From NCBI GenBank assembly GCA_049792815.1, contig JBARBG010000136.1, positions 12,825 through 76,824 on the forward strand: a DNA stretch of 64,000 nucleotides, in the 5' to 3' direction. Numbering within the stretch: the stretch's first letter is position 1; every line of letters starts with the position of its first letter. This document shows, one piece after another, positions 26,101 to 35,329 of this stretch. Both the position numbers and the translations under genes were made by a program. The notes under the pieces were generated by a model that saw only the letters and a list, made by a program, of their open reading frames with translations, was not told the origin of the DNA and did no database searches. Source of the stretch: DAIDKA01 sp049792815. GTDB lineage: Bacteria; Pseudomonadota; Gammaproteobacteria; Steroidobacterales; Steroidobacteraceae.

Positions 26101-27579
26101 ATGATGGTTGCCGCAAACACCGAGCAGGGGCGCCTGGCACTCAAGACGGGTGAACTGCTGCGACAGGCGGCGTACATCGACGGGCAGTGGGTCGAAGGGG
26201 ACCGGACCCTCGATGTTATTAATCCCGCGACCCAGCAGGTTCTGGGTCGCGTTCCAGCACTGGGGGCGGTGGAGACCGAACGTGCGGTGGCCGCCGCGGC
26301 GCGCGCCTTCGAGTCCTGGCGGCGCGTGTCAGCGGCGGAGCGCGGCAATATCCTGCAGCGCTGGTTCGAGCTCATCCTGGCGAACCAGGAGGATCTGGCG
26401 CGGCTGATGACGGCCGAGCAGGGCAAGCCGCTCGGCGAGTCGCGCGGCGAGATCGTCTATTCGGCCTCCTTCATCGAGTGGTTTGCGCAGGAGAGTCGCC
26501 GCGTCTATGGCCAGGTGATTCCCGGCCATCTGCCCGACAAGCGGCTGGTGGTGCTGCGCGAGCCGGTCGGCGTCGTCGGGGCCATAACACCGTGGAATTT
26601 CCCGTCCGCGATGATCACGCGCAAGGTGGGCCCGGCGCTGGCGGCCGGCTGCACCATGGTCCTCAAGCCCTCGGAGCTGACGCCGTTCTCGGCGCTGGCG
26701 CTGGCATGGCTTGGCAGCAAGGCCGGTGTGCCCGCGGGCGTGTTCAACGTGGTGACGGGCGAGCCTGTGGCCATTGGTGAGGTACTCACGACCGATCCGC
26801 GTATCCGCAAGTTCACTTTCACCGGTTCGACCCGGGTCGGCAAACTGCTCGCGGCGCGCTGCATGAGCACCGTGAAGCATGTGTCGTTGGAACTGGGCGG
26901 CAATGCCCCCTTCATTGTGTTCGACGACGCCGACGTGGAGAAGGCCGTTGACGGCGCGATGACTTCGAAATTCCGCAACTCCGGTCAGACCTGCGTGTGC
27001 GCGAACCGCATCCTGGTGCAGCGGGGTATCCACGACGAATTTGTCGCCAGGCTCTGCTCCAAGGTCGCAGCCCTGGTCATCGGCGACGGTCTGGAAGGGG
27101 TCACCCAGCAGGGCCCTCTGATCAATCCCGCGGCCGTCGAAAAGGTGGAGCGGCACGTACGGGACGCCGTGGCCCAGGGCGGAAAACTGCTGGCCGGTGG
27201 CGCGCGACTGCGCGGCCAGTTCTTCCAGCCCACCGTCATCACGGACGTGAGTCCGCAGGCGGCGCTGTTTCGCGAGGAGACCTTCGGGCCGTTGGCGGGA
27301 ATCGTGAAGTTCGACACCGAGGCACAGGCCATTGCCCTCGCCAACGACACGACTGCGGGACTGGCCGCGTATTTCTACACGCGCGACTTGAATCGGGCGT
27401 GGCGCGTATCCGAAGCGCTGCAGTACGGCATGATCGGGCTGAACACCGGGCTCGTGTCGACCACCGTGGCGCCCTTTGGCGGGGTGAAGGAGTCCGGGCT
27501 GGGCCGCGAGGGCTCAAGCTTCGGCATGGGCGAATATCTGGAGACCAAGCTGGTGTGCACCGAAGTGAGCGGCGGGTAG
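26101..27579 (+). CDS. gabD: Succinate-semialdehyde dehydrogenase (NAD(P)+)
   Basis: This 492-residue aldehyde dehydrogenase has the expected length for GabD. It contains PWNFPSAMITRK with the oxyanion Asn, FTGSTRVGK for cofactor, the general base Glu in VSLELGGNAPF, and the nucleophile Cys in RNSGQTCVCANR, the Cys-x-Cys form typical of bacterial GabD. It oxidises succinate semialdehyde to succinate in the GABA shunt. It diverges from nadC with a 23-base gap and converges on the RhtA-like gene. Specificity for succinate semialdehyde is inferred from overall similarity. Confidence 0.88.
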   Translation: MMVAANTEQGRLALKTGELLRQAAYIDGQWVEGDRTLDVINPATQQVLGRVPALGAVETERAVAAAARAFESWRRVSAAERGNILQRWFELILANQEDLARLMTAEQGKPLGESRGEIVYSASFIEWFAQESRRVYGQVIPGHLPDKRLVVLREPVGVVGAITPWNFPSAMITRKVGPALAAGCTMVLKPSELTPFSALALAWLGSKAGVPAGVFNVVTGEPVAIGEVLTTDPRIRKFTFTGSTRVGKLLAARCMSTVKHVSLELGGNAPFIVFDDADVEKAVDGAMTSKFRNSGQTCVCANRILVQRGIHDEFVARLCSKVAALVIGDGLEGVTQQGPLINPAAVEKVERHVRDAVAQGGKLLAGGARLRGQFFQPTVITDVSPQAALFREETFGPLAGIVKFDTEAQAIALANDTTAGLAAYFYTRDLNRAWRVSEALQYGMIGLNTGLVSTTVAPFGGVKESGLGREGSSFGMGEYLETKLVCTEVSGG

Positions 27580-27582
27580 GCA

Positions 27583-28458
27583 CTAGCCGGGCATCGGAAC
27601 CTTCTGCTGCACGGTCACCGACGTGCCGATCGAGGCCCCGATGATCAGGATGATGGCAACCCACTGCATGCCTGACAGGCGCTCATGGAGAAACACCAGG
27701 CCGAACAGCGCAGCGAGAGCGGGATCTACGCTCATGAGAATACCAAAGGTCCGAACCGGCATGCGCGTGAGCGCGATCATCTCCAGACTATAGGGCAGCG
27801 CCGTTGAGAGGATCGCAACGGCGAGTCCAGGCAGCAGAATGGATCGCGACAATAGCGCTGATCCAGCAGTCGCAATTCCGATCGGTGCAATGATGAGGGT
27901 GGAGATGATGCTGCCGAGCGCCACCGTTTGAGCACCGTGACCCGCGCCGGCCTTGCGCCCGAAGATGATGTAAAGCGCCCAGCAAGCGCCTGCGCCGAGG
28001 GCATAGAGGATACCGACGGGATCGATACGGCTGCCCGGATGTGCGATTGGCAGGAGTAGCAGCAGACCGCCGACCGCCAGCGCGACCCAGCAGAAATCCA
28101 AAGCTCGCCGCGAAGCGAATACTGCCACCGCCAGAGGTCCTGAGAATTCCACCGCTACCGCGATGCCCAGCGGGATGCGGCTCAGCGCCAGGTAGAAACA
28201 CAGGTTCATCAAGCCGAGGGACATGCCGTAAAGCACGAGCGCCAGCCGTGACCCCGGCGGTATGCGGGCGCGCCAGGGCTTCATTGTGATCGCCAGAATG
28301 GCGGTGCCCAGAATGATTCTGACCGTCACCGCTCCAACCGCGCCGACGAGAGGAAACATCGTCTTGGCGATCGAAGCGCCGGCCTGAAACGAAGCCATCG
28401 CCAACAGCAGCAGGGTGAGTGGCAAGACACTGGGTACTCGCCCGATGAGCTGCTTCAT
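27583..28458 (-). CDS. RhtA-like EamA-family amino-acid/metabolite exporter
   Basis: This 291-residue inner-membrane protein has ten predicted helices in two EamA repeats. It shows RhtA-like features: ASIAKTMFPLVGAVGAVTVR at the first repeat, LCFYLALSRIPLGIAVAVEF, and GACWALYIIFGRKAG at the second. RhtA of E. coli exports threonine and homoserine; the substrate here is inferred. It is a single gene, ending four bases from gabD on the opposite strand, with a 220-base upstream region shared with the divergent kinase gene. Confidence 0.85.
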   Translation of the reverse strand: MKQLIGRVPSVLPLTLLLLAMASFQAGASIAKTMFPLVGAVGAVTVRIILGTAILAITMKPWRARIPPGSRLALVLYGMSLGLMNLCFYLALSRIPLGIAVAVEFSGPLAVAVFASRRALDFCWVALAVGGLLLLLPIAHPGSRIDPVGILYALGAGACWALYIIFGRKAGAGHGAQTVALGSIISTLIIAPIGIATAGSALLSRSILLPGLAVAILSTALPYSLEMIALTRMPVRTFGILMSVDPALAALFGLVFLHERLSGMQWVAIILIIGASIGTSVTVQQKVPMPG

Positions 28459-28678
28459 GGCGGAATTAGATCATTTCTGATGCTACACCTGAAGTTCTGT
28501 GCATTAGAGACTGTCGGGCTACTTTCCGACGAACGCCCGAATTTGCGGTGTGAAACCCTGGAATCGGAGTGTGAGTGTGGATACCCAACAGGGTTGGAGC
28601 AGCGGAATCACCGGCCCCACGCATCCTTTCGCGATATTACAGTGTGATTTTGCGCTTCAAGAGAGCTAGCATCGACCC

Positions 28679-29788
28679 ATGTCTGCCACATCAGCTGCGA
28701 GGGACACCTCACCACAGTCCGTGAGTCGACTCAGACTCCAAAACGGCCGGTTCAGCGGACTACTGGAAGGCACTACCTTTGCTCTCGCAATGATGCTGGC
28801 ATGGCTGGTGGCCTACGTGACGATGCACTTCCTCGACTCCCTTGCGGTCGCAGATTCTGGAACTGCTCTACGCAGCGCCGGCCTCTTTGCCGCCAACGTC
28901 CTGGTGGACACGTTACCGATGGTACCGATATTCGTGCTGATTGCGAATCGGACACACGCCACCGAGCTCCGACGATACCTGTGGTTGATCGTCGCTATGC
29001 TGGTGATGTGGGTTTACTGGGCGATCCTGGGTTGGCTAGAGGGGGACACGTCAGGGGTTGTACTCCTGAGTCCTGACAATCTCCCGTGCGTCTTCGAGGC
29101 GGTGCTGGTATTCGCGGCAATCGGCTTTCGCAGTTCGGCGCGTACCGCGACGAGAGAGCTCACACAGCGGCAAATCGACGGTACAGCGCTGGATGGAGAG
29201 CTCAAGCGCGCACGCCTGCAGCTGCTGCGCGCGCAAATTGAGCCCCACTTTTTATTCAACACGCTCGCGACCGTCCGAACGCTGGTTCGTTTGGACTGCC
29301 TGGCGGCGGTCGAAATGCTGGACAACCTGATGCGTTACCTCTCTGAGGCGTTGCCGACCCTGCGGCAGGACGAGTCCCTGCTCTCTGAAGAGTTGCACCT
29401 CGTCGCAGCGTACCTTCGTATCCACCAGATTCGCATGGGCACGCGGTTGTCCTACGAATTATTGGTACCGGAAGACCTCGGTGCTGAGCGAATCCCGACG
29501 ATGTTGTTATTGACGCTGGTTGAGAATGCGCTCAAGCACGGCATCAATCCGACCGTTGCGGGCGGTTCAATCCAAGTCAGCGCGACGCGCGAGCGCACGG
29601 CGCTGGTACTGAAAGTTTCCGACACTGGGCGCGGCTTGGCCGTGACCGAGGGCTATGGCATGGGATTGGCCAACATCCGCCGGCGGCTATCCATGCTCTA
29701 CGGCGATGGCGCCCTGTTGTCGTTGGCTCGCACGGCATCGCACGGCATGGTCGCGATGGTTTCAATTCCCATGACCGACGTATCATGA
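28679..29788 (+). CDS. LytS-like sensor histidine kinase
   Basis: This 369-residue membrane kinase of the His_kinase/LytS class has four hydrophobic segments within residues 30-150 as sensor. The phosphoacceptor block AQIEPHFLFNTLATVR contains His190, the N-box LVENALKHGIN contains Asn283, then DTGRGL and YGMGLANIRRRL form the ATP lid. The protein is complete. Its stop overlaps the ATG of the next gene (ATGA), which in turn overlaps the response regulator, giving a tightly coupled three-gene operon. The signal is unknown. Confidence 0.92.
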   Translation: MSATSAARDTSPQSVSRLRLQNGRFSGLLEGTTFALAMMLAWLVAYVTMHFLDSLAVADSGTALRSAGLFAANVLVDTLPMVPIFVLIANRTHATELRRYLWLIVAMLVMWVYWAILGWLEGDTSGVVLLSPDNLPCVFEAVLVFAAIGFRSSARTATRELTQRQIDGTALDGELKRARLQLLRAQIEPHFLFNTLATVRTLVRLDCLAAVEMLDNLMRYLSEALPTLRQDESLLSEELHLVAAYLRIHQIRMGTRLSYELLVPEDLGAERIPTMLLLTLVENALKHGINPTVAGGSIQVSATRERTALVLKVSDTGRGLAVTEGYGMGLANIRRRLSMLYGDGALLSLARTASHGMVAMVSIPMTDVS

Positions 29789-30456
29789 GCTTCGCACGCG
29801 CAGTCTGGTCGGCCGTGACGTGGCGAAAGCTGGCGGTAATGCTCGCCTTGAGTTTCTCTTTGCCGCTGAGCGAATTAATTGTGGGCGGACCTCCGATTCC
29901 GCTAGGGAAGGCCATTGCGCTCGGGTTTTCTGCAATCGCCAATTTGTTTGTCGTCCTGGGAGCAGACGAGGTGGCGAAGCGCGGCGTGCCATTGCGACGG
30001 GTGAATACACTGGCCATTTCGAGCCTGCTAATTGGCAACTGTGCGATTGGGCTGACGATGGAGTGGCTGTTTGACGATCAATTCGGAGCGTCGACTCTGG
30101 CGGCCGCTAAGCATTGGCCTGTAGTACTCCTGATTGGAATAAACCAAAGCTTGTGGGGCGTTTGGGTACTGTTCGTATACCTGAACCGCCGCATTGCCGA
30201 ACGAATGCTCCAGGGGGTGCGCGAAGCGGAATTGCGACGTGTGCGCCTTGAGGCCCAACTGGTCGAGTCGCGCCTGGTAGCAGCACAGGCGCAGGTGGAT
30301 CCGCAGATGCTGTTTGGGGAGCTGGCGGAAATTCGCGACAAACTCAAGTCTGACGCGCCCGATGCCGGCGATCACCTCGACGGCCTCATTCAACGATTGC
30401 GCGTTGCACTGGTCGGCACGGTCTTGAGCAACGGACCGGAGACGGACAGGGCGTGA
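29785..30456 (+). CDS. Truncated LytS-like protein lacking phosphoacceptor and ATPase
   Basis: This 223-residue protein has four membrane segments (within residues 15-135) and a coiled linker (RRIAERMLQGVREAELRRVR). It then has AQAQVDPQMLFGELAEIRDKL, which aligns with the kinase block AQIEPHFLFNTL. The phosphoacceptor His is replaced by Gln174, and the protein stops about 50 residues later with no N- or G-boxes. It is probably a sensor or decoy subunit of the neighbouring kinase rather than an enzyme; that role is inferred from the remnant motif and the four-base overlaps on both sides. The open frame and coupling argue against simple decay. Confidence 0.75.
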   Translation: MSFARAVWSAVTWRKLAVMLALSFSLPLSELIVGGPPIPLGKAIALGFSAIANLFVVLGADEVAKRGVPLRRVNTLAISSLLIGNCAIGLTMEWLFDDQFGASTLAAAKHWPVVLLIGINQSLWGVWVLFVYLNRRIAERMLQGVREAELRRVRLEAQLVESRLVAAQAQVDPQMLFGELAEIRDKLKSDAPDAGDHLDGLIQRLRVALVGTVLSNGPETDRA

Positions 30457-31205
30457 GCGCACCAACCGCCGTCATTGCCGAGGATGAGCCGTTGCAGCGG
30501 GCGGAGGTCCGCCTGGCGCTAGGCAGGCTTTGGCCAGAGCTGCAGATCGTTGCCGAGGTCGGCGACGGGACCCAGGCAATTCAGGCATTGGATCGCTACG
30601 CGCCGAGCGTAGCGTTTCTCGATATCCAGATGCCAGGGCTCAACGGGCTCCAAGTGGCGCGGCACGCCAGCGGCAAGTCACACGTTGTCTTCATTACCGC
30701 CTACGACCATTACGCTCTGGAGGCTTTTGAACACGGAGCAGTTGACTACATTTTAAAGCCGATGGATACGGGGCGATTGGAGGTGATGATTTCGCGGCTG
30801 CGGGAGCGTCTGCTCGACTGCCCCGCGAATCTGAGTAGCCTCATGGAGCTGCTCCAGCGTGTGGGAGGCGGTGCGCCACGCTACCTCAGATGGCTCACGG
30901 TGCCCAAGGGCAGTGAGTTGCATGTGGTTGCAGTATCAGACATCTATTATCTGCGCGCGGACAATAAATACACTTCGATTGCCACGCGCAGCGCGACGTT
31001 TCTGCTCAATTCACCCCTGAAGGAGATGCAGGACAAGCTTGATCCGGCACTCTTCTGGAAAATTCACCGCGGCATTATCGTCAACGTTGGCGCAATCGAT
31101 ACGATATACCGTTCCCTCGCCGGTGCACTTGAAGTTAAGGTGAAAGACCGCAGCGAACGGCTGCCGGTAAGCATCGCACACGCACACTTGTTCAAGCATG
31201 CATGA
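30453..31205 (+). CDS. LytTR-family response regulator
   Basis: This 250-residue regulator has a receiver domain with acidic pocket EDE (10-12), phosphoacceptor Asp57 in AFLDIQMPG, Thr in FITAYD and Lys102 in ILKPMD. A LytTR DNA-binding domain follows at about 150-248 (LTVPKGSELHVVAVSDIYYL, then DNKYTSIATR, LNSPLKEM, FWKIHRGIIVNV). It starts at GTG 30453 overlapping the upstream stop and should be phosphorylated by the LytS-like kinase of this operon. Target genes are unknown; no LytTR site pair was confirmed. Confidence 0.93.
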   Translation: MSAPTAVIAEDEPLQRAEVRLALGRLWPELQIVAEVGDGTQAIQALDRYAPSVAFLDIQMPGLNGLQVARHASGKSHVVFITAYDHYALEAFEHGAVDYILKPMDTGRLEVMISRLRERLLDCPANLSSLMELLQRVGGGAPRYLRWLTVPKGSELHVVAVSDIYYLRADNKYTSIATRSATFLLNSPLKEMQDKLDPALFWKIHRGIIVNVGAIDTIYRSLAGALEVKVKDRSERLPVSIAHAHLFKHA

Positions 31206-31235
31206 AGGCCGTCGTGCCTCGATACGCCGGCCTTC
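31204..31235 (+). terminator. Possible terminator hairpin after LytTR operon
   Basis: GAAGGCCG (31204-31211) can pair with CGGCCTTC (31228-31235) around a 16-base loop, overlapping the LytTR stop codon. There is no T-tract, so intrinsic termination is uncertain. Confidence 0.3.
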
Positions 31236-31516
31236 CATTCATCGCCATGGCGTAGCCGAAAACAGAGAATAGGCGGCGCAGCGTCGAGCCCCAAAACCAT
31301 GTGCCGATCCGCGGTGAGCGCGCGGCCGATGCAGAGACTCGCGCCAAAACAGCCTGCATTTACACCCGATTAGCAGGCGTTCGTCGGAAAGAGCTTGTCC
31401 CGATAGTTGGGGTACCGACAATGGCAGCCGAGCGGATGTTCAACAGGACACAGAACCTGCCGCTGCGGAACCTTCAAAGCAGGAAATCGCACTCATCACT
31501 AATAGGGAGCAGAGCA
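31236..31516. other. Intergenic stretch with no recognised gene
   Basis: The 311-base gap between the LytTR gene and the SnoaL-like gene (31206-31516) has only a long frame fused upstream of the next gene, which lacks a ribosome site. I see no RNA gene. Apart from the hairpin at its left edge, the only clear element is the AGGGAGC ribosome site before 31517. It probably holds the promoter of the downstream gene. Confidence 0.5.
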
Positions 31517-32128
31517 ATGAAGATAGACAAACTCACTGAATTTACCCGAATAGCCTCGGTCGCAATATTGGCGGTGGCGACGCTCGTCGGCGCTGGCGTC
31601 GCAGCCGCGGACGAACATGACTCTCACTACAAGGATCTCTACGAGCTCAAGCAACTTCACGTTGCGTTCCACGCCGCTGTGTCGCACGCCGGAGTTGACG
31701 CGACCACGAAGAGTCAACACCTTGCAGATGTCCTTGCGCTGTGGACGGACGATGGCGTCCTGATTGCGGGGGGAGTCACGTATAGCGGCAAAGGCTCACC
31801 GGGAGAGGCGAGCTGCGCTCCCGGATCACTGACCTTATGCGATTTCTTTGCGAATCACGCCGGCTCCTTCGTACTGGGTCGCGACTGGGTCTCGCTCACC
31901 CCGATATTTACAGAGGCCATCAGCCTGGATGATAGGGACGAGGCGGATATCTATTGGCAGTGCATCTATCTGGATGCCAATAATAACGACCTCAAAGTTT
32001 CCAACGTCACCTTTGGTCTTCCCGGACTGCCCGACACCGGTCGAGCCAGAAAGGTGCATGGTCGCTGGCTGTTCTCACATGTGGAAAGCGAGTCTGTCCC
32101 GGCGCCCACCATCGATGTTTATGAGTAG
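31517..32128 (+). CDS. Exported SnoaL-like (NTF2-fold) protein
   Basis: This 203-residue protein has a signal peptide (SVAILAVATLVGAGVAAADE) and a mature domain that looks like an NTF2/SnoaL barrel: a helix with ELKQLHVAFHAAVSHA, HLADVLALWTDDGVLIAGGV, and a C-terminal strand GRWLFSHVESES. I chose the ATG at 31517 because AGGGAGC precedes it and it starts the signal peptide. A mid-domain stretch with two Cys (ASCAPGSLTLCDFF) may form a disulphide. Ligand and role are unknown. Confidence 0.75.
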   Translation: MKIDKLTEFTRIASVAILAVATLVGAGVAAADEHDSHYKDLYELKQLHVAFHAAVSHAGVDATTKSQHLADVLALWTDDGVLIAGGVTYSGKGSPGEASCAPGSLTLCDFFANHAGSFVLGRDWVSLTPIFTEAISLDDRDEADIYWQCIYLDANNNDLKVSNVTFGLPGLPDTGRARKVHGRWLFSHVESESVPAPTIDVYE

Positions 32129-32194
32129 AAGTTTGGTGAAACCGGCGTCGATGGGTCGCTAGGCGCGGGGCACGACATTGATCGGCTGCACGAA

Positions 32195-32223
32195 CCCGGG
32201 CACGAGCTTCCTTCGTGCCCGGG
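32195..32223 (+). terminator. Strong hairpin downstream of SnoaL-like gene
   Basis: CCCGGGCACG (32195-32204) pairs perfectly with CGTGCCCGGG (32214-32223) across a 9-base loop, between two convergent genes. It lacks a T-tract but is the strongest hairpin in this gap and may stop transcription from either side. Confidence 0.4.
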
Positions 32224-32298
32224 AGTGCAGAGGGATAACTCAGCGCCGTTGGATCCGCGTCGTGGTGGGAGACCTTCGTCATTGGCAGCGGATACGCG

Positions 32299-33015
32299 CT
32301 AAGCCATGCGCAGCTGCTGATTCCACTTTACCGAGTCTATTCCCACGGCAAGAAGCCACACTGTGAGCGCGATCTCGCCGATCGACCCCAGAACCAGCGC
32401 ATAAGGCGATATCCCTGCCGCGAAGGAAGGTGACGCACAGTATGCAAAGCTGTAGAGCATATAGGACATTCCGGCGGCGCCCATCAGCACCCCGACGCCT
32501 CGAGATATGAAGATAGAACGGACAATCATCCAGCCCAGCAACGAGCAGTAGAGGCCGAAGAACATGAGGCTGATGGAAAAGCCAAGTTCGTGGAGACGGA
32601 GAAATATTTGCACGAGCCCCTGAAGTTGCAATGGGTTAAACCCCGGCCATTGCGTGGCGCCGTTCAGGACAACGATTGGGGCGAGCTGAAATATCGCAGC
32701 TGATGATCCCACCGCACCTCCAATGAAGCTTGCGAATGCCGCGAGCAGCGAGAGGCTGCGACTTACCGGTTTGAACAGTTCGTACAGGAGCACGGTCACA
32801 ACGGCGTAGACAGGAATTAGGTCAAGTGCGAACGCCAACCGGTAGAGAGACTCGGACGCTAACAGGCTCTGAGTTGTCGCGGCCGGGTTTCCGGCCACGA
32901 TGACTCGGCTGCCCACAACAATATGATCAAAGACTCCCGTGCAGATCGTAAGCAGGTAACAAAGTCCGAGAATTCTTGACTTGAGTCGCGGTGAAAACCG
33001 AATATTTGAAGTCAC
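32299..33015 (-). CDS. DUF4386-type membrane protein
   Basis: This 238-residue protein has about six membrane helices. It resembles DUF4386 proteins: RILGLCYLLTICTGVFDHIVV at the N-terminus, LYRLAFALDLIPVYAVVTVLL, and LHELGFSISLMFFGLYCSLLG. I chose the GTG at 33015, preceded by AAGAGG; a longer frame to 33144 would add residues unlike the family. It diverges from an AraC-type regulator, which may control it. The function of the family is unknown. Confidence 0.75.
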   Translation of the reverse strand: MTSNIRFSPRLKSRILGLCYLLTICTGVFDHIVVGSRVIVAGNPAATTQSLLASESLYRLAFALDLIPVYAVVTVLLYELFKPVSRSLSLLAAFASFIGGAVGSSAAIFQLAPIVVLNGATQWPGFNPLQLQGLVQIFLRLHELGFSISLMFFGLYCSLLGWMIVRSIFISRGVGVLMGAAGMSYMLYSFAYCASPSFAAGISPYALVLGSIGEIALTVWLLAVGIDSVKWNQQLRMA

Positions 33016-33147
33016 GGTCGCTATACCTCTTGCTGTTCGCACTGCCCCGCAGAAGCGTTGTTGCGGGTGGAGCATCACACGCGGATAATTCGGCTGGCGA
33101 TGACAGTGCGTCTCAGGAGTTGACCGTGCGTATCGGAAGGCCATGAA

Positions 33148-34176
33148 ATGAATGCGGATCGGTCGGTCACCGCCGGGCTTGCACGAGCCCTATTCACGTA
33201 CGCGCTCAGCAGAGGAGCTGACGCACAGATGTTGCTGGAGCGCTCTGGAATTCGCTCTGCCGATCTTGTCGATCCGGATACTCGCGTGCCGCTGTTGCGC
33301 TATTTGGCGCTCATGAGCGCGAGCGTGGCACTGTGTCACGATGCTGCTCTTGCTTTGAGGTTTGGCGAGGTGGTACGCACCGAGGATCTTTCTGTTGCCT
33401 TTTCCATCGCCGGCACTACCGCCACGGTGGGGGAAGCGTGTTCGCAGGTGAACCGATTCGGGCGTCTGGTCCACGGCGGTCAGGAGCCGGAACTGTTGCG
33501 ATTCGTCAAGAATCGAGAGGGAGCCTGGCTGGTGTTCAGCCGGGAAAACGACAGAACATCGCAACCCTTGCAGGAGACGGGTTTAGCGTGGTGTGTCCGT
33601 GAGACGCGGCGGATGCTGAAAAATAACCATCGCGGTGAGGCATTCCCCAGGGCCATTCACTTTAATTATGAGGAACCTCGCTATCGTTCTGAGTACGACC
33701 GTGTCTTCGGTGTGCCGCTCTTCTTCGGGCGCGACAGGACTGCGATGCTGGTAGATGACGGATTTCTAGGGCTGCGGATGCCTTCTTCAAACCCCTACGT
33801 GACCCGAGTGCTGGGTATCCACGCCGGTCGACTCTTGGAGCGCCTCGATGCGTCGACGACGATGCGGGGAAAGGTTGAGAGCGTGTTGATTCCGGGATTA
33901 CGCGCTGGCGAGGCGGCTGTTGACTTGGTCGCCAAGAAGATGGGCCTAAGTCGCCAGACCCTATTCCGCCGGCTGAAGAGCGAGGGTGTGACTTTTGAAA
34001 CGGTATTGAATGAGCTGCGTCGCGACCTCGCCGTTGACTACCTCCGCAACGGCACAAATCCCGTGAGTGAGGTAGCGCGGCTGCTTGGGTATTCGGAATC
34101 GGCCGCATTCTCGCGAGCCTTCAAGCGGTGGACAGGGGTGAGTCCCCGGATAGAACGCGGGGCGAGTCAGAAGTAG
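33148..34176 (+). CDS. AraC-family transcriptional regulator
   Basis: This 342-residue regulator has an N-terminal arabinose_bd-like ligand domain (about residues 15-200, starting GLARALFTYALSRGAD) and a C-terminal double helix-turn-helix at about 235-335. The latter shows AVDLVAKKMGLSRQTLFRRL, then FETVLNELRRDLAVDYLRNG and VSEVARLLGYSESAAFSRAF. This architecture is shared with OruR/ArgR-like activators of Pseudomonas. It diverges from the DUF4386 gene at a 132-base gap and is a candidate regulator of it. The inducer is unknown. Confidence 0.9.
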   Translation: MNADRSVTAGLARALFTYALSRGADAQMLLERSGIRSADLVDPDTRVPLLRYLALMSASVALCHDAALALRFGEVVRTEDLSVAFSIAGTTATVGEACSQVNRFGRLVHGGQEPELLRFVKNREGAWLVFSRENDRTSQPLQETGLAWCVRETRRMLKNNHRGEAFPRAIHFNYEEPRYRSEYDRVFGVPLFFGRDRTAMLVDDGFLGLRMPSSNPYVTRVLGIHAGRLLERLDASTTMRGKVESVLIPGLRAGEAAVDLVAKKMGLSRQTLFRRLKSEGVTFETVLNELRRDLAVDYLRNGTNPVSEVARLLGYSESAAFSRAFKRWTGVSPRIERGASQK

Positions 34177-34377
34177 TGAGATGAAAGTGACAAGCTTCCA
34201 GCGCCCGATTCGTCTGGAAGCTGCCATTCGCCGCCGACCGGCGGGTTTTGGGTGTTGCTTCCGGCGCTTTCGGCCAAAGGACCAACGTCAGCGGCGGTTG
34301 TCGGGCTTAGCGCCGTTCAAAGAGAGTGCGGGTTGTCGGCCAGCCGGCCCCGCAGCGATTGCTGTCCGCGAGAGCCA

Positions 34378-35238
34378 TTATTTCGAGACCGCCAGGAAAA
34401 TGACGCCCAGGACGATGCTCAACGCCCCGGCCACACGCCGCCAGCCACCCCGCTCCTTGAGCAATCGACTCCCGAAATAGGCTCCGACAAGCGTTGCAAG
34501 TTCGCGCGCCGGAGCCACGTGACTGATCGGGGCGATCGTCATAGCCCATAGCACCAGGATGTAACCCAATGGCCCCAGTGCGCCCACTGTCACGGCGGCA
34601 CGACCGAATTCGCGGATTTCCCGATGCAGTTGCATTCGGTGGGTCAGTGCGCGAGGCGCCAGGACGATCGCGCGAAAGAGATTGCCGCTGTAGTCCACCA
34701 GAATGGGCGAGATGGCCAGATACTTGACGGCCCAACCATCATTCAAGGTATAGCTGGCGATGCAGGTGCCTACCAGTAGGCCCCACAAGATTCCGGCGCG
34801 CGGCGAATGCAGTCGCGTCCGTCCAAGGTCCGCAACCAACACGATGCCGCTAATGACCAGCAGCACTCCGAGCAAGGAGAGCAATCCGGGCCGTTCTCCC
34901 AACAGCAACGCCGCGCCAGCAAAGGAGAGCAGGGGGCCGGTACCGCGGGCAATGGGATACACAAGCGATAGGTCGCCAGCACGGTATCCGGCCTGAAGCG
35001 CGAGTGAATACGCCAAGTGAAGCAGCGCGGTGCCAATCAGTGCCAGCCATGGCAGTGGGCCTGGATGCCAATGGGCATGCACCAGGACCCATATTGCCGG
35101 CCCGGTCCAAATCAGCAAGGAGGCCATTGAGTACAGCCAAACGAAGTGCGCTGATCGAGCCGCCGTCTTGGCTACCAGATTCCAGGTCGCATGGGTAAAT
35201 GCAGCCAGAAGTACGGCGAGGAAAGCTGCGAGGGGCAT
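34378..35238 (-). CDS. EamA/DMT-family transporter
   Basis: This 286-residue inner-membrane protein has about ten helices in two EamA halves. The first half includes AFTHATWNLVAKTAARSAHF and SLVYPIARGTGPLLSFAGAA, and the second GILWGLLVGTCIASYTLNDG and ISHVAPARELATLVGAYFGS. It belongs to the drug/metabolite transporter superfamily; the substrate cannot be read from sequence. Its 5' region overlaps nothing; the divergent TPR gene starts about 90 bases away. Confidence 0.87.
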   Translation of the reverse strand: MPLAAFLAVLLAAFTHATWNLVAKTAARSAHFVWLYSMASLLIWTGPAIWVLVHAHWHPGPLPWLALIGTALLHLAYSLALQAGYRAGDLSLVYPIARGTGPLLSFAGAALLLGERPGLLSLLGVLLVISGIVLVADLGRTRLHSPRAGILWGLLVGTCIASYTLNDGWAVKYLAISPILVDYSGNLFRAIVLAPRALTHRMQLHREIREFGRAAVTVGALGPLGYILVLWAMTIAPISHVAPARELATLVGAYFGSRLLKERGGWRRVAGALSIVLGVIFLAVSK

Positions 35239-35329
35239 TCAATCATCCGGGAGAGCGAAAGAACGCATCCTAAGCGCGCTCCCCCGCAGCAGCCACTCGC
35301 GGCTTCAGGTAGGCTCGGTTGCATCGAGG

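Noticed and set aside
35030..35329. N-terminal extension of the TPR protein frame
   Set aside because: It overlaps the EamA transporter gene on the other strand and reads as antisense; the TPR protein has better starts at 35330 or 35342.
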